From Dawidia cretensis (GTDB lineage Bacteria > Bacteroidota > Bacteroidia > Cytophagales > Cyclobacteriaceae), in contig NZ_JAHESE010000011.1 in assembly GCF_018598175.1 (NCBI RefSeq), positions 1 to 64,000 on the forward strand: 64,000 nucleotides of DNA, read 5' to 3'. Below are positions 35,655 through 44,036 of the stretch, one piece after another. The notes beneath the pieces are model-generated. The model was not told the DNA's origin. It saw nothing but the letters and a program-made list of their open reading frames with translations, and did not search any database. The position numbers and the translations under genes are program-made. Position 1 is the stretch's first letter. The number at the start of each line of letters is the position of its first letter.

Positions 35655-36491
35655 ATGGAAACGAAAGGGAAAACCAACGACCCCAATACCTGGGATGACC
35701 TGGTATTTGAAGACCGGAACGTGGATTACGGCGCGTATAAGGTACGTAAGTCCTATAATGGAAACCTGGCCTCGGGCTTTTTGCTCAGTGTGTCTTTTGG
35801 TGGGTTGTTATTTGTCGCGCCGATAGTCATGAGTCTATTTGATGATGAGAGTGGTAAAGACATCTTTATTCCGGCGACCCCGAAGGCAAATGACACGCTT
35901 GTCTTTGTGAATGTTACTCCTCCTGAATTTAAACCGCCTCAACCGCCTGCGCCGCCTAAACCTCCCGTTACACCGCCGGTAGAAACGCCAGTGGCAAATA
36001 TAGCGCCGGTTGTATCGACCACTGCACCCATCGAAACGACCATTCCGACCGTCGAGGATGTGCTGCAGAACCCTCCTGCACCGCCCGAAGGTGTCGAGGG
36101 TGGTATAGCCGGTGGTGTGGAAGGTGGTCACGGTACAGTGCCTGTAGATGCCGTTCCTTCGGCCGGTGCGAATGATATTTTCCTGGTGCCGCAAGTGCAG
36201 GCATCGTATACCGGTGGTATGGAAGCGATGTATAGCTTTATCCGCAGCAAGATTCACTATCCTGCCAGCGCACGCCGGATGGGTCTGGAAGGTACTGTAT
36301 ATGTCAGCTTTGTGATCGGCCGCGATGGGAAAGTAACCAAGGTAGAGGTCATCAGAGGCCTCAGCCCGGACTGTGATAAGGAAGCCGCCCGCGTCATCGC
36401 GCTGTTGCCGGGCTGGAATCCGGGCCGTCAGAACGACGTGCCGGTCATGGTGCGCATGACCTTACCCATCAAATTTGCGCTGGATAAATAA
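35655..36491 (+). CDS. tonB: TonB-family energy transducer
   Basis: 278 aa from the ATG at 35655; a TTG six bases earlier is in frame but unnecessary. The Bacteroidota TonB start DDLVFEDRNVDYGAYKVRKS is followed by one TM at about 40-60 (GFLLSVSFGGLLFVAPIVMS), a proline-rich periplasmic spacer (about 85-135, PPQPPAPPKPPVTPP), and the TonB C-terminal domain at about 195-278 (YPASARRMGLEGTVYVSFVI then GRDGKVTKVEVIRG). It couples proton motive force to TonB receptors such as the one at 18373-20784. No exbB/exbD is nearby. Confidence 0.92.
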   Translation: METKGKTNDPNTWDDLVFEDRNVDYGAYKVRKSYNGNLASGFLLSVSFGGLLFVAPIVMSLFDDESGKDIFIPATPKANDTLVFVNVTPPEFKPPQPPAPPKPPVTPPVETPVANIAPVVSTTAPIETTIPTVEDVLQNPPAPPEGVEGGIAGGVEGGHGTVPVDAVPSAGANDIFLVPQVQASYTGGMEAMYSFIRSKIHYPASARRMGLEGTVYVSFVIGRDGKVTKVEVIRGLSPDCDKEAARVIALLPGWNPGRQNDVPVMVRMTLPIKFALDK

Positions 36492-36555
36492 TCAATAGTA
36501 GTTCAATACACGTTGTGGTGAGCGATATATAGTTTAAAGTTTAAGGTTGTCTCCG

Positions 36556-36591
36556 AGGCCGGTGGTTGCTTGCAATCACCGGTCTTTTTTT
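36556..36591 (+). terminator. Rho-independent terminator of tonB
   Basis: CCGGTG (36559-36564) pairs with CACCGG (36577-36582), with an inner TTGC...GCAA extension, followed by a run of T residues to 36591. It lies between the convergent tonB and glycosyltransferase genes. Confidence 0.8.
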
Positions 36592-36597
36592 ATACCC

Positions 36598-37704
36598 TCA
36601 CGGCACCAACGCATCGATTACGGTTAGCAGTCGTTGTCCTTCATGCTCCCAAAAGACATCCTCGGGGGAGGCGGTGTAGAATGTTTTCTCGCGCAGCTGC
36701 TGCAACGCTCGCGGCGCATCGAAGGATGCCGGCTGGAAGGTTACTGCGGCGTCGAACTGCGCCGCGTAAGCTTCCCACGGCGCATAGTTGATAAGCAGGA
36801 TCGGCAGGCGATAGCCCAGGTATTCATACAGCTTGGTAGGGAAGGAGTGCTCGGTGGCCGGATTAGGCGGATAGGCAATGATGCCGACGTCCGCCTGGAG
36901 GATCTCGCGTTCGATAGCAGGATGTGGTACCAGGCGGTCGCCGCCATGCAACGTGACATAGGGCATCGTCGCCAGGCGTGTCTGCAGGCGCTGCCGCTCG
37001 GCAGCCAGGGCGCAGTAGCCGATGATGGTACCGCGTACAGCCGGGTCGTGGCGATGGAGCTGCTCCAGTAGGTCGAGGGCGGTAAAGAGCCCGGTGATCT
37101 CGGACAGGGTACCCGTAAACAAAAAATTACACGCCGGCGTCAGCCGGGGCGCCGGTGCTACTGCCGGAGGCCGGCGTAGTTTATTCTCGATGATCGTCCG
37201 CCGGCCATGGCCAAAGGACAGCTCCTGCGCATAGCCTTTCTCCGCCAGGAGAAAATGATGTATAAATCCGGCGCCGACGTGCTCCCATACGCGTACATAG
37301 CGGGCCACGAGTGGCCGCAGTACACGCGGGAAGGCAGCAGTATATAAAATGTTGCGGTAATAATTTTCACGTACGTCGTATGCCAGACGGCACGACGTCA
37401 GCAGCCGGGCGAGTAAGGCCACAAAGATCAGCTCGTGTGTGCAAAACACGAACACGGCCGGCCGCAGGGCGACGACACGTGCCAGGATGCGCCAGGGAGC
37501 CAGTATGCGGCCCAGGCTGATGCGCAGGAAAGGGCGGAGCGGGTGCACAAACACGCCGCCGTGGTCTGGCAACGCGGCGCTGCCCGGGTATCCAACGATG
37601 TGTACCTCATAGATCCTCGCCAGGCTGCCACCCATTTTCTCAAACATGCGGGTATCGTCTACCGGTTTCAGCACCGAGGCGAGGACTATTCTCCTTTTTT
37701 TCAT
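36598..37704 (-). CDS. Glycosyltransferase family 4-like protein
   Basis: 368 aa from the ATG at 37704; a GTG nine bases upstream is in frame. GT-B fold: N-terminal KKRRIVLASVLKPVDDTRMF, then HELIFVALLARLLTSCRLAY and DVRENYYRN. C-terminal donor-binding domain with CNFLFTGTLSEITGL and the conserved ADVGIIAYPPNPATEHSFPT then KLYEYLGYRLPILL (E in the EHSFPTKLYEYL segment). It most likely builds an envelope polysaccharide. It is alone on the minus strand, 29 bp from the divergent dapD. GC-rich codon use. Confidence 0.82.
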   Translation of the reverse strand: MKKRRIVLASVLKPVDDTRMFEKMGGSLARIYEVHIVGYPGSAALPDHGGVFVHPLRPFLRISLGRILAPWRILARVVALRPAVFVFCTHELIFVALLARLLTSCRLAYDVRENYYRNILYTAAFPRVLRPLVARYVRVWEHVGAGFIHHFLLAEKGYAQELSFGHGRRTIIENKLRRPPAVAPAPRLTPACNFLFTGTLSEITGLFTALDLLEQLHRHDPAVRGTIIGYCALAAERQRLQTRLATMPYVTLHGGDRLVPHPAIEREILQADVGIIAYPPNPATEHSFPTKLYEYLGYRLPILLINYAPWEAYAAQFDAAVTFQPASFDAPRALQQLREKTFYTASPEDVFWEHEGQRLLTVIDALVP

Positions 37705-37733
37705 TTCTTGCACGTGGATTTAAAACTAAGAAA

Positions 37734-38549
37734 ATGGAACTGAAAGAACTCATTGAAAAAACCTGGGAAGACCGGTCGCTGCTGCAGTCACTGGAGAGCC
37801 AGGAGGCTATCCGGTCAGTAGTAGAAAAGTTGGACAAAGGCAAGCTGCGCGTGGCCGAGCCGACGGAAGACGGTACCTGGCAGGTCAATGAGTGGATCAA
37901 GAAGGCCGTGATTCTGTACTTTCCCATTCAGCAGATGAAAACCATCGAGGCCGGCCCGTTTGAATTCCACGACAAAATCGACATGAAGCGCAACTTCAAA
38001 GACCTGGGCGTACGTGTCGTGCCGCATGCCATTGCGCGTCACGGCTCATACCTGGCCAAGGGGGTGATCATGATGCCGTCGTATGTCAACATCGGCGCGT
38101 ATGTGGACGAATGCACCATGGTCGACACGTGGGCAACGGTAGGGAGCTGTGCACAGATCGGCAAGAACGTACATTTGAGCGGTGGTGTAGGAATCGGAGG
38201 TGTGCTGGAGCCTGTGCAGGCAGCGCCGGTGATCATCGAAGACAATGCCTTTATCGGCTCGCGTTGCATTGTGGTGGAAGGCGTGCGTGTAGGCAAGGAG
38301 GCGGTGCTGGGTGCCAACGTCGTGCTGACGTCGAGCTCGAAGATCATCGACGTGACCGGCGCCCAACCGGTAGAATATAAAAACTATGTACCCGAGCGCT
38401 CGGTGGTAATCCCGGGCTCGTACACCAAAAAATTTCCGGCGGGCGAGTTCCAGGTGCCATGCGCGCTCATCATCGGCAAGCGCAAGGAGAGCACCGACAA
38501 GAAAACGTCGCTGAATGAGGCGTTGCGGGACAATAATGTGGCCGTTTAA
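37734..38549 (+). CDS. dapD: 2,3,4,5-tetrahydropyridine-2,6-dicarboxylate N-succinyltransferase
   Basis: 271 aa, full family length. N-terminal helical part, then a left-handed beta-helix with hexapeptide repeats from about 100 to 225 (GVIMMPSYVNIGAYVDECTM, VDTWATVGSCAQIGKNVHLS, GGVGIGGVLEP). The GSYTKKFPAGEF and CALIIGKRKESTDKKTSLNE segments are typical DapD C-terminal motifs. The enzyme catalyses the succinyl-CoA-dependent step of lysine and meso-diaminopimelate synthesis in the cytoplasm. Stand-alone gene. Confidence 0.96.
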   Translation: MELKELIEKTWEDRSLLQSLESQEAIRSVVEKLDKGKLRVAEPTEDGTWQVNEWIKKAVILYFPIQQMKTIEAGPFEFHDKIDMKRNFKDLGVRVVPHAIARHGSYLAKGVIMMPSYVNIGAYVDECTMVDTWATVGSCAQIGKNVHLSGGVGIGGVLEPVQAAPVIIEDNAFIGSRCIVVEGVRVGKEAVLGANVVLTSSSKIIDVTGAQPVEYKNYVPERSVVIPGSYTKKFPAGEFQVPCALIIGKRKESTDKKTSLNEALRDNNVAV

Positions 38550-38631
38550 ACGTCTATTTTGTCAGAAAGGGGTGCTTTCGTAATATTTTCGTAATACGTT
38601 GGCACATCCTTTGAATTTCATAAAACGTTTA

Positions 38632-38661
38632 TTTGTCAATCATGCGCCTTGCGTAAATTTG
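38632..38661 (+). promoter_or_regulatory. Bacteroidota-type promoter of the DUF3108 gene
   Basis: TTTG (38632-38635), an 18-bp spacer and TAAATTTG (38654-38661) match the TTTG/TAnnTTTG consensus perfectly. The ATG at 38674 is only 12 bases past the -7 box, so the leader would be very short. Confidence 0.55.
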
Positions 38662-38673
38662 AATAACGCGATT

Positions 38674-39489
38674 ATGAAAAAGTTGGGTCTCTGGATCACT
38701 GCAATAGTTGTCATCTTTGCCTTTACTCAGGAGAGCAAAGAGCAGTATTCTGTTGTCAAAAATGAAAGCTTCATGCGAGGTGAGGTTATTCACTTTAAGA
38801 TGACATACGGCATATTCACGGTAGGGAAGGGCAGTGCCAGCATTGCTCCGACCTATTACAAGATGAACGACCGCAACTGCTTCAAAGTAGATGTTACGGG
38901 CAAGACCGTGGGCATGGTGGATTGGGTAGCGGACGTGGACGACCGTTGGGGAGCCTACATCGATACTGCGGCACTTATTCCCCATCAATTCTACCGCCGC
39001 ATTCGCGAAGGCCGTTACAAAAAAGACGAGTGGACAAATTTCGATCACGAAAAACGCCAGATCGAGGTAAAAACTATCAACAATAAAACCGGCCAATTTA
39101 AAGAACCGAAATTCTACGAGGCGCCTGCCCAGGTACGCGACATGATTGCCGGTTTCCTGTACCTGCGGGTGCAGGATTTCACCAAGCTCAAGGTAAAAGA
39201 CACCGTGGTGATCACGGGGTTCTTTGAAGATGAGTTCTACAAAATGAAAATTATCTATCAGGGCAAGGAGAATATCAAGATCAAAGTCGGCAAAGTACGC
39301 GCCCTGAAGTTTAAGCCCATCATGCCCAAAAACGAGGTTTTTGACGGCGAAAATTCCATTACAGCCTGGTTCTCAGACGATAAGAATCGCATCCCCCTGA
39401 AAATTGACGCCAAGATGTTTATCGGTAGCGCAGGCGTGGAGCTGACGGAATACTCCGGGCTCAAAAATCCGCTGAACATCGTCAGGTAA
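38674..39489 (+). CDS. Secreted DUF3108 domain protein
   Basis: 271 aa from the ATG at 38674 (signal peptide MKKLGLWITAIVVIFAFTQE); an upstream ATG at 38599 would add 25 residues that destroy the signal peptide and overlap the promoter. The body matches DUF3108: MRGEVIHFKMTYGIFTVGKG then SASIAPTYYKMN, VTGKTVGMVDWVADVDDRWG, and a late ITAWFSDDKNRIPLKIDAKM. Periplasmic beta-rich protein of unknown function, common in Bacteroidota and Proteobacteria. Confidence 0.85.
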   Translation: MKKLGLWITAIVVIFAFTQESKEQYSVVKNESFMRGEVIHFKMTYGIFTVGKGSASIAPTYYKMNDRNCFKVDVTGKTVGMVDWVADVDDRWGAYIDTAALIPHQFYRRIREGRYKKDEWTNFDHEKRQIEVKTINNKTGQFKEPKFYEAPAQVRDMIAGFLYLRVQDFTKLKVKDTVVITGFFEDEFYKMKIIYQGKENIKIKVGKVRALKFKPIMPKNEVFDGENSITAWFSDDKNRIPLKIDAKMFIGSAGVELTEYSGLKNPLNIVR

Positions 39490-39556
39490 CGGCCGGCGTG
39501 CCGTGCAACCTTTTTGATTTTGGCGCATCTTTGTTCTGTATTGCGCAAAAATTCCT

Positions 39557-40135
39557 TTGGAGGCCACCACGATACACCTGCATGCTGATCTGATAGCCCG
39601 CTGTCGCGGGGGCGACCGGGAGGCGCATTACCAACTTTACAAGGCGTACGCCAAGGCTATGTACAACGTGGGCTACCGCATCATCGGCGACCGCGACGAG
39701 GCCGACGACGTGCTGCAAGAGGCCTTTATTAGTGCCTTCCGCAGCCTGGACCACTACCGGGGTGAATCTACTTTCGGGGCGTGGTTAAAGCGCATTGTCG
39801 TGAACAAGGCCATCAACGCACTGCATAAGCGCCGCCACGAGGCGATGCCCGACGACGAGCGTTGGGACGTACCCGCCGAAGAGGCCGCGGAAGAGTATGC
39901 CGATCCGCTGACGGTTGAACGCGTGAAAACCGCCATCCACCAGCTGCCCGACGGCTACCGGTCGGTGCTGTCGCTATATTTGCTGGAAGGCTACGACCAC
40001 CAGGAGATTGCCGAGATCATGCAGATCTCGGAGTCCACCTCCAAGTCGCAGTTGAACCGCGCCAAAAGCAAGCTCAAAGAAATACTCGCACACCCTATAC
40101 CCAGTACCCAATCCGCTAAACCACCACGCTCATGA
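39557..40135 (+). CDS. ECF-type RNA polymerase sigma factor
   Basis: 192 aa from a TTG at 39557; no ATG is in frame nearby and the protein start fits others of the class. Sigma region 2 at about 25-95 (YQLYKAYAKAMYNVGYRIIG then DRDEADDVLQEAFISAFRSL), region 4 at about 125-180 (AIHQLPDGYRSVLSLYLLEG then YDHQEIAEIMQISESTSKSQ). A CATCTTTG -7-like box lies at about 39527-39534. Its stop overlaps the start of the membrane protein downstream (ATGA), which is likely its anti-sigma factor. Confidence 0.9.
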   Translation: MEATTIHLHADLIARCRGGDREAHYQLYKAYAKAMYNVGYRIIGDRDEADDVLQEAFISAFRSLDHYRGESTFGAWLKRIVVNKAINALHKRRHEAMPDDERWDVPAEEAAEEYADPLTVERVKTAIHQLPDGYRSVLSLYLLEGYDHQEIAEIMQISESTSKSQLNRAKSKLKEILAHPIPSTQSAKPPRS

Positions 40136-40647
40136 TCGAAGATTTCATCCGCCAAAACCGGGAGGCGTTCGACGACCAGGAACCTTCTCCCCGCAATTGG
40201 AAAACGATAGAAGCTGCCTTGCCCGCACAACGGCAGGGATGGTGGCAATCTGTGGCGCTGTGGCGTGCGGCGGCGATCCTGTTTATGGCGTTATCGGCGT
40301 ACTTGCTGTTGCCGAAAGAGTGGAAGCCGCACGCACCGCCGGAGCGTGTAGCCTTAAAAGAATTTACGGATGTGGAGGCGTATTATGTAAAGGAGATCTC
40401 GAACAAGGTGGCGTTGATTGATGCCTTTCAGCGGAATGAGGGCGTGAATGGATTTACCCAAGATTTTCAACAGTTGGAGGCAATGTATATGGTCTTAAAA
40501 GAAGAGATGCAGAAGCGGCCGAGTGAGCAGGTGAAGGATGCGTTGGTGCTGAATCTATTGGTAAGGATTGATTTGCTGAATCAGCAACTGCATATGCTTG
40601 ATAAGGGGAAACCGGAAGGCGGAAAAAAGGCGGATGCTGAGATATAG
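40132..40647 (+). CDS. Putative anti-sigma factor (single-pass membrane protein)
   Basis: 171 aa. Cytoplasmic N-terminus of about 40 residues (MIEDFIRQNREAFDDQEPSP), one TM at about 40-60 (ALWRAAAILFMALSAYLLLP), then a periplasmic helical domain (VEAYYVKEISNKVALIDAFQ). No zinc HxxxCxxC motif. Assignment rests on the 4-bp overlap with the ECF sigma gene and the topology; the family itself is not one I can name. Confidence 0.65.
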   Translation: MIEDFIRQNREAFDDQEPSPRNWKTIEAALPAQRQGWWQSVALWRAAAILFMALSAYLLLPKEWKPHAPPERVALKEFTDVEAYYVKEISNKVALIDAFQRNEGVNGFTQDFQQLEAMYMVLKEEMQKRPSEQVKDALVLNLLVRIDLLNQQLHMLDKGKPEGGKKADAEI

Positions 40648-40676
40648 TTGACGCCGACCGATACTTCCTTTTCAAA

Positions 40677-41390
40677 TCAATAAGTAGATTCCGTCGCCAG
40701 TTCAAACGGCTCCTTCGCTGAGTCTATGACTTTACCATCTTCACATTTCAACACCCGTGCCGGGAAGCGCCTGATCAGGCCATAGCTGTGCGTAGCCATG
40801 AGGACAGCGGTGCCGCTTTTGTTGATCTGCTGGAAGATCTTCATGATGCCCTGGGAGACTTCAGGGTCGAGGTTACCGGTGGGCTCGTCGGCCAGCAGAA
40901 TCATGGGTTCGTTGAGGAGGGCGCGGGCAATGACCACGCGCTGTTGTTCGCCGCCAGAGAGTTGGTGGGGCATTTTCTTTTCGATCGATCCCAACCCTAC
41001 GTGTATCAGCACTTCGTTCAGGCGGGCCTTCATTTTGGTGGTGTCGGTCCAGCCGGTGGCCTTCATGACGAACATGAGGTTTTCGGCCACGGTGCGGTCG
41101 TTGAGTAACTGGAAATCCTGAAAGATGATGCCGAGCTTGCGGCGGAGCAGGGGGACCTGGTTGCTTTTTATACCGCGGATGTTGAAGCCGGCGGTGATGA
41201 TCTCGCCGTGTTTCAGCGAAAGGTCGGCGTACAGCGTCTTCAGCAGTGACGATTTGCCCGAGCCCGTGCGGCCCACGAGGTATACAAATTCACTCTTCTG
41301 AATTTCAAAGCTAAGGTCGCTCAATACCGCCCGGTCATCCTGGAAAATGCTGGCGTTTTGAACGTGAACGACGGGATCATTTGAAAACAT
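40677..41390 (-). CDS. ftsE: Cell-division ATP-binding protein FtsE
   Basis: 237 aa. Walker [10 protein letters not shown] (about 40-48), Q-loop in [20 protein letters not shown], signature [16 protein letters not shown], Walker [13 protein letters not shown] and H-loop MATHSYGLI. The LFRRKLG-like [18 protein letters not shown] segment is typical of FtsE. It normally works with FtsX at the division site to activate wall hydrolases; ftsX is not adjacent here. Confidence 0.85.
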   Translation of the reverse strand: MFSNDPVVHVQNASIFQDDRAVLSDLSFEIQKSEFVYLVGRTGSGKSSLLKTLYADLSLKHGEIITAGFNIRGIKSNQVPLLRRKLGIIFQDFQLLNDRTVAENLMFVMKATGWTDTTKMKARLNEVLIHVGLGSIEKKMPHQLSGGEQQRVVIARALLNEPMILLADEPTGNLDPEVSQGIMKIFQQINKSGTAVLMATHSYGLIRRFPARVLKCEDGKVIDSAKEPFELATESTY

Positions 41391-41394
41391 AGAT

Positions 41395-41446
41395 AAAAAA
41401 TTTAGCCGGCAGGTCAGCTACAAAGATAAGCGACATACCGGCTAAA
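41395..41446 (-). terminator. Terminator between transaldolase and ftsE
   Basis: TTTAGCCGG (41401-41409) and CCGGCTAAA (41438-41446) form a perfect 9-bp stem. On the minus strand it is followed by a run of T residues (TTTTTTATC). It ends the transaldolase transcript 20 bp past its stop, just before the ftsE start. Confidence 0.65.
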
Positions 41447-41466
41447 GAAAATCGTGCCCGGACGGA

Positions 41467-42123
41467 TTATCCGTTTACTTTCTTGTGGTCAGCGAGGAAT
41501 TTCTCCAGACCGGCGTCGGTCAGGGGGTGTTTCAGCAGGCTTGTAATGACGCTGAGGGGGCAGGTAGCGACGTCGGCGCCGATCTCTGCACACTGCAACA
41601 GGTGAATGGTATGGCGTACGGAGGCCGCGAGGATCTCTGTGTCGTAAGCATAGTTATCGTAGATCAGGCGGATCTGGGAGATGAGCTCCATACCGTCCTG
41701 ACCAATATCGTCGAGGCGGCCGATGAACGGCGATACGTAGCTCGCGCCGGCTTTCGCAGCCAGCAGCGCCTGGCCAGCAGAAAACACTAACGTGCAATTG
41801 GTACGGATGCCTTCGGCGGTAAATTTCTTAATGGCTTTTACACCGTCTTTGATCATCGGTACTTTCACTACAATCTTGTCATCAAGCTTGGCAAGCTCGC
41901 GGCCTTCTTTCAGGATGTTGTCCAGGTCGGTGGCAATTACCTCAGCGCTGACGTTGTTGTCGACGATATCACAGATGGCTTTGTAGTGTGCGCGGATGTT
42001 GTCAGCGCCCTTGATGTTCTCCTTGGCCATCAGCGAAGGGTTGGTTGTTACGCCGTCGAGTACTCCGAGGTCATATGCTTCCTTGATCTCGTTCAGGTTG
42101 GCAGTGTCGATGAAGAATTTCAT
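41467..42123 (-). CDS. Transaldolase, short TalC/Fsa-like type
   Basis: 218 aa from the ATG at 42123 ([20 protein letters not shown]); a longer in-frame start at 42222 would run into the SRP RNA terminator and is rejected. Schiff-base Lys87 in [13 protein letters not shown], with [32 protein letters not shown] and [11 protein letters not shown]. Enzymes of this subfamily are either transaldolase (pentose phosphate pathway) or fructose-6-phosphate aldolase; sequence alone favours transaldolase in this phylum. Confidence 0.93.
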   Translation of the reverse strand: MKFFIDTANLNEIKEAYDLGVLDGVTTNPSLMAKENIKGADNIRAHYKAICDIVDNNVSAEVIATDLDNILKEGRELAKLDDKIVVKVPMIKDGVKAIKKFTAEGIRTNCTLVFSAGQALLAAKAGASYVSPFIGRLDDIGQDGMELISQIRLIYDNYAYDTEILAASVRHTIHLLQCAEIGADVATCPLSVITSLLKHPLTDAGLEKFLADHKKVNG

Positions 42124-42202
42124 AAGTAAGTTATGTTCAGTTATTAACGATGTATACGCGAAGGCGTAAAGCCGGAAGTGATTATGGCAGAAACAAAAAA
42201 AA

Positions 42203-42297
42203 GGGCAAACCGAACATCGCACCGCTCAACCGCCTACCCTTGCTACCTTCCGATCCTGGGGGAATTCAGCAGGAGCTGGTCGTGCCGGCTTGCCGGG
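42203..42297 (-). ncRNA. ffs: Signal recognition particle RNA (4.5S-like)
   Basis: The minus strand carries the conserved SRP domain IV core AGGATCGGAAGGTAGCA (about 42240-42256 in plus coordinates), matching the CAGGTCCGGAAGGAAGCA region of 4.5S RNA. The ends pair: GGCAAGCCG (42294-42286) with CGGTTTGCC (42212-42204) gives a 9-bp terminal stem including one G-U. A T-run of eight follows at 42202-42195. A perfect TAnnTTTG box (TACCTTTG, 42308-42301) sits just upstream of the 5' end. About 92-95 nt. It partners Ffh for membrane-protein targeting. Confidence 0.88.
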
Positions 42298-42300
42298 GGG

Positions 42301-42308
42301 CAAAGGTA
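42301..42308 (-). promoter_or_regulatory. -7 box of the SRP RNA promoter
   Basis: TACCTTTG on the minus strand matches TAnnTTTG exactly and ends seven bases before the predicted RNA 5' end at about 42294. No clear TTTG -33 element is seen. Confidence 0.45.
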
Positions 42309-42365
42309 GAAGATATTTTGAATTTACCATTTCTGCGATGCGAAATCGCGACTTTCTTTTTTGGA

Positions 42366-43418
42366 TCAGTTTCGCACCGACAGTCGCCCGCGTGACACGG
42401 CCGTCCAATTGCAAAGTTGATATAACAATCTTGCACCGACGTTGGCATCCCAGTCATCATCTTTTCCGGGACTTACTTCGTTGAGGTCGAAGCCGATAAT
42501 TTTTCGTCCGGAGCGAACCAGCCGTTGCACGAGGTATACTGCCTCCTGAAATTCCAATCCTCCGGCGACGGGCGTGCCGGTATGCGGGCATAGCTTCGGG
42601 TCGAGGCCGTCGATGTCAAAGCTGATGTATACATGCTCGGGCAGTTCGCGGATGATGGCCTCGCACTGTGCGTCCCAGGTGGTGCCACGGTACCGTTGTG
42701 CCTTGAGGTCGTCGTCAAAGAATGTCACGATGCGGCTTTTCGGGCGGCGGATCATCTGGAGCTCTTCATCACACAGGTCGCGGATGCCCACCTGCACGAG
42801 GCGGCTGATCGACGACAGCTTCATGGCGTTGTACATGATGGAGGCGTGGGAGTACGTGAAGCCTTCGTACGCTTTGCGCAGGTCGGCGTGTGCATCGATC
42901 TGTAAAATGCCGAAGTGTGGATAATAATCGGCCAGCGCCCGGATAAAGCCCAGTGGCGTGCTGTGGTCGCCACCCAGCAGGCCGACCATCTTGCCTTCCT
43001 TCAGGTAGCGCAGCACGGTGGCCTTTACATAGATGTTGAGGCTTTCGCAGGCCTCATTGATGCGGGGCAGGAGGGGATCGGGGCCTTCTTGCTGCTCGCC
43101 TTGTTCCAGGCGGCGAAGGTGTTGCTCGGCCAGGTGGCGCAGGCGGTCGCTTTCCGTGCGGATGCCTTCGGGAATGGGCAGCATGCTGATGCCGAGCTGC
43201 CAGGCATTGGGAATGTCCTTGACCAGCACGTCAAGCTGTGAGGAAGCGTTCAGGATGGCCTGGGGACCGTGGGCGGTGCCCGCGTGGTAAGAGACGGTCA
43301 CTTCCCAGGGAATGGGCACGATGACCAGCTCGGCACTTTCGGGCGTAAACGGCAGCCCGAATAGTTGTCCCGGGATACCCGGTCCATTCGGGTCGAACGT
43401 GCTTGGACTGAATTTCAT
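42366..43418 (-). CDS. Agmatinase/formimidoylglutamase-family ureohydrolase
   Basis: 350 aa. Binuclear manganese ligand motifs: GLLGGDHSTPLGF, LQIDAHADLRKAYEG and SFDIDGLDPKLCPHTGTPVA then GG. The N-terminus reads VIVPIPWEVTVSYHAGTAHG, as in agmatinases and HutG-like enzymes. An insertion of about 35 residues after PIPEGIRTE (LRHLAEQHLRRLEQGEQQEG) lengthens it relative to the usual 300 aa. It could release urea from agmatine or formamide from formimidoylglutamate; context does not decide. The stop is about 70 bp upstream of the SRP RNA; sixA starts the gene pair. Confidence 0.85.
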   Translation of the reverse strand: MKFSPSTFDPNGPGIPGQLFGLPFTPESAELVIVPIPWEVTVSYHAGTAHGPQAILNASSQLDVLVKDIPNAWQLGISMLPIPEGIRTESDRLRHLAEQHLRRLEQGEQQEGPDPLLPRINEACESLNIYVKATVLRYLKEGKMVGLLGGDHSTPLGFIRALADYYPHFGILQIDAHADLRKAYEGFTYSHASIMYNAMKLSSISRLVQVGIRDLCDEELQMIRRPKSRIVTFFDDDLKAQRYRGTTWDAQCEAIIRELPEHVYISFDIDGLDPKLCPHTGTPVAGGLEFQEAVYLVQRLVRSGRKIIGFDLNEVSPGKDDDWDANVGARLLYQLCNWTAVSRGRLSVRN

Positions 43419-43421
43419 TAA

Positions 43422-43925
43422 TTAATAACTCTCCACCATTTCAGGCGTGACATAATTTTCTAGCGAGCCGTTGCCCTGGCTTATTTCGCGCCACGAGAGG
43501 AGATTAAAGCGGATCACGGCCAGCCCGGCGGGCACCATGTCGCCGATCTCCGAACCGGTCAGGAACTCTGCCAGGTAGGAAATTGTTGGATTGTGTCCTA
43601 CGCACATAACGTGGTGCTGGCCATCGTCCAGGCCGGCCACAAACTGGAAAAATGTGCGCGTGGAGGCCTCGTAAAGCTCTTCCTGCGGCACAACCTTGTC
43701 GGTATCGACCTTCAGGGCGTCGGCAATCAGACCGGCGGTAGTGTGCGCCCGGGACGCCGTGCTGCACAAAATGATGTCCAGGGGGGCTTGCTGCTGGTGC
43801 AAATACCGGCCGACGAGCAGGGCCTGTTTGACCCCGGTAGAGCTCAAAGTACGCTCCAAATCGTTTTGACCCGGATGTTTTTCTGCAGTGTGCGCATGGC
43901 GTAATAAATACAGATAGCGAGGCAT
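43422..43925 (-). CDS. sixA: SixA-type phosphohistidine phosphatase
   Basis: 167 aa. Histidine-phosphatase fold with the RHA motif (YLYLLRHAHTAEK, Arg9-His10) and GKNDLERTL-like GQNDLERTLSSTGVKQALLV. The second conserved histidine is in HHVMCVGHNPTISYLAEFL. SixA proteins dephosphorylate phosphohistidine on His-containing phosphotransfer proteins. It precedes the ureohydrolase by 3 bp and is probably co-transcribed. Divergent from topA. Confidence 0.9.
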   Translation of the reverse strand: MPRYLYLLRHAHTAEKHPGQNDLERTLSSTGVKQALLVGRYLHQQQAPLDIILCSTASRAHTTAGLIADALKVDTDKVVPQEELYEASTRTFFQFVAGLDDGQHHVMCVGHNPTISYLAEFLTGSEIGDMVPAGLAVIRFNLLSWREISQGNGSLENYVTPEMVESY

Positions 43926-43983
43926 AGATGATCTTTTCTGGTCTGCTAATAACGTTGCCAGGCGTCAATATTAACATGCTAAA

Positions 43984-44013
43984 TTTGATTTTTTAAAAAT
44001 TTCCTGATATTTG
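43984..44013 (+). promoter_or_regulatory. Probable topA promoter
   Basis: TTTG (43984-43987), 18-bp spacer, then GATATTTG (44006-44013), one mismatch from TAnnTTTG. The start codon follows at 44037. Confidence 0.4.
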
Positions 44014-44036
44014 ACCTGTTTGTAACGTTCAACTAC

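Noticed and set aside
42124-42222. 33-codon N-terminal extension of transaldolase
   Set aside because: It overlaps the SRP RNA 3' end and its terminator; [10 protein letters not shown] is the canonical start of the family.
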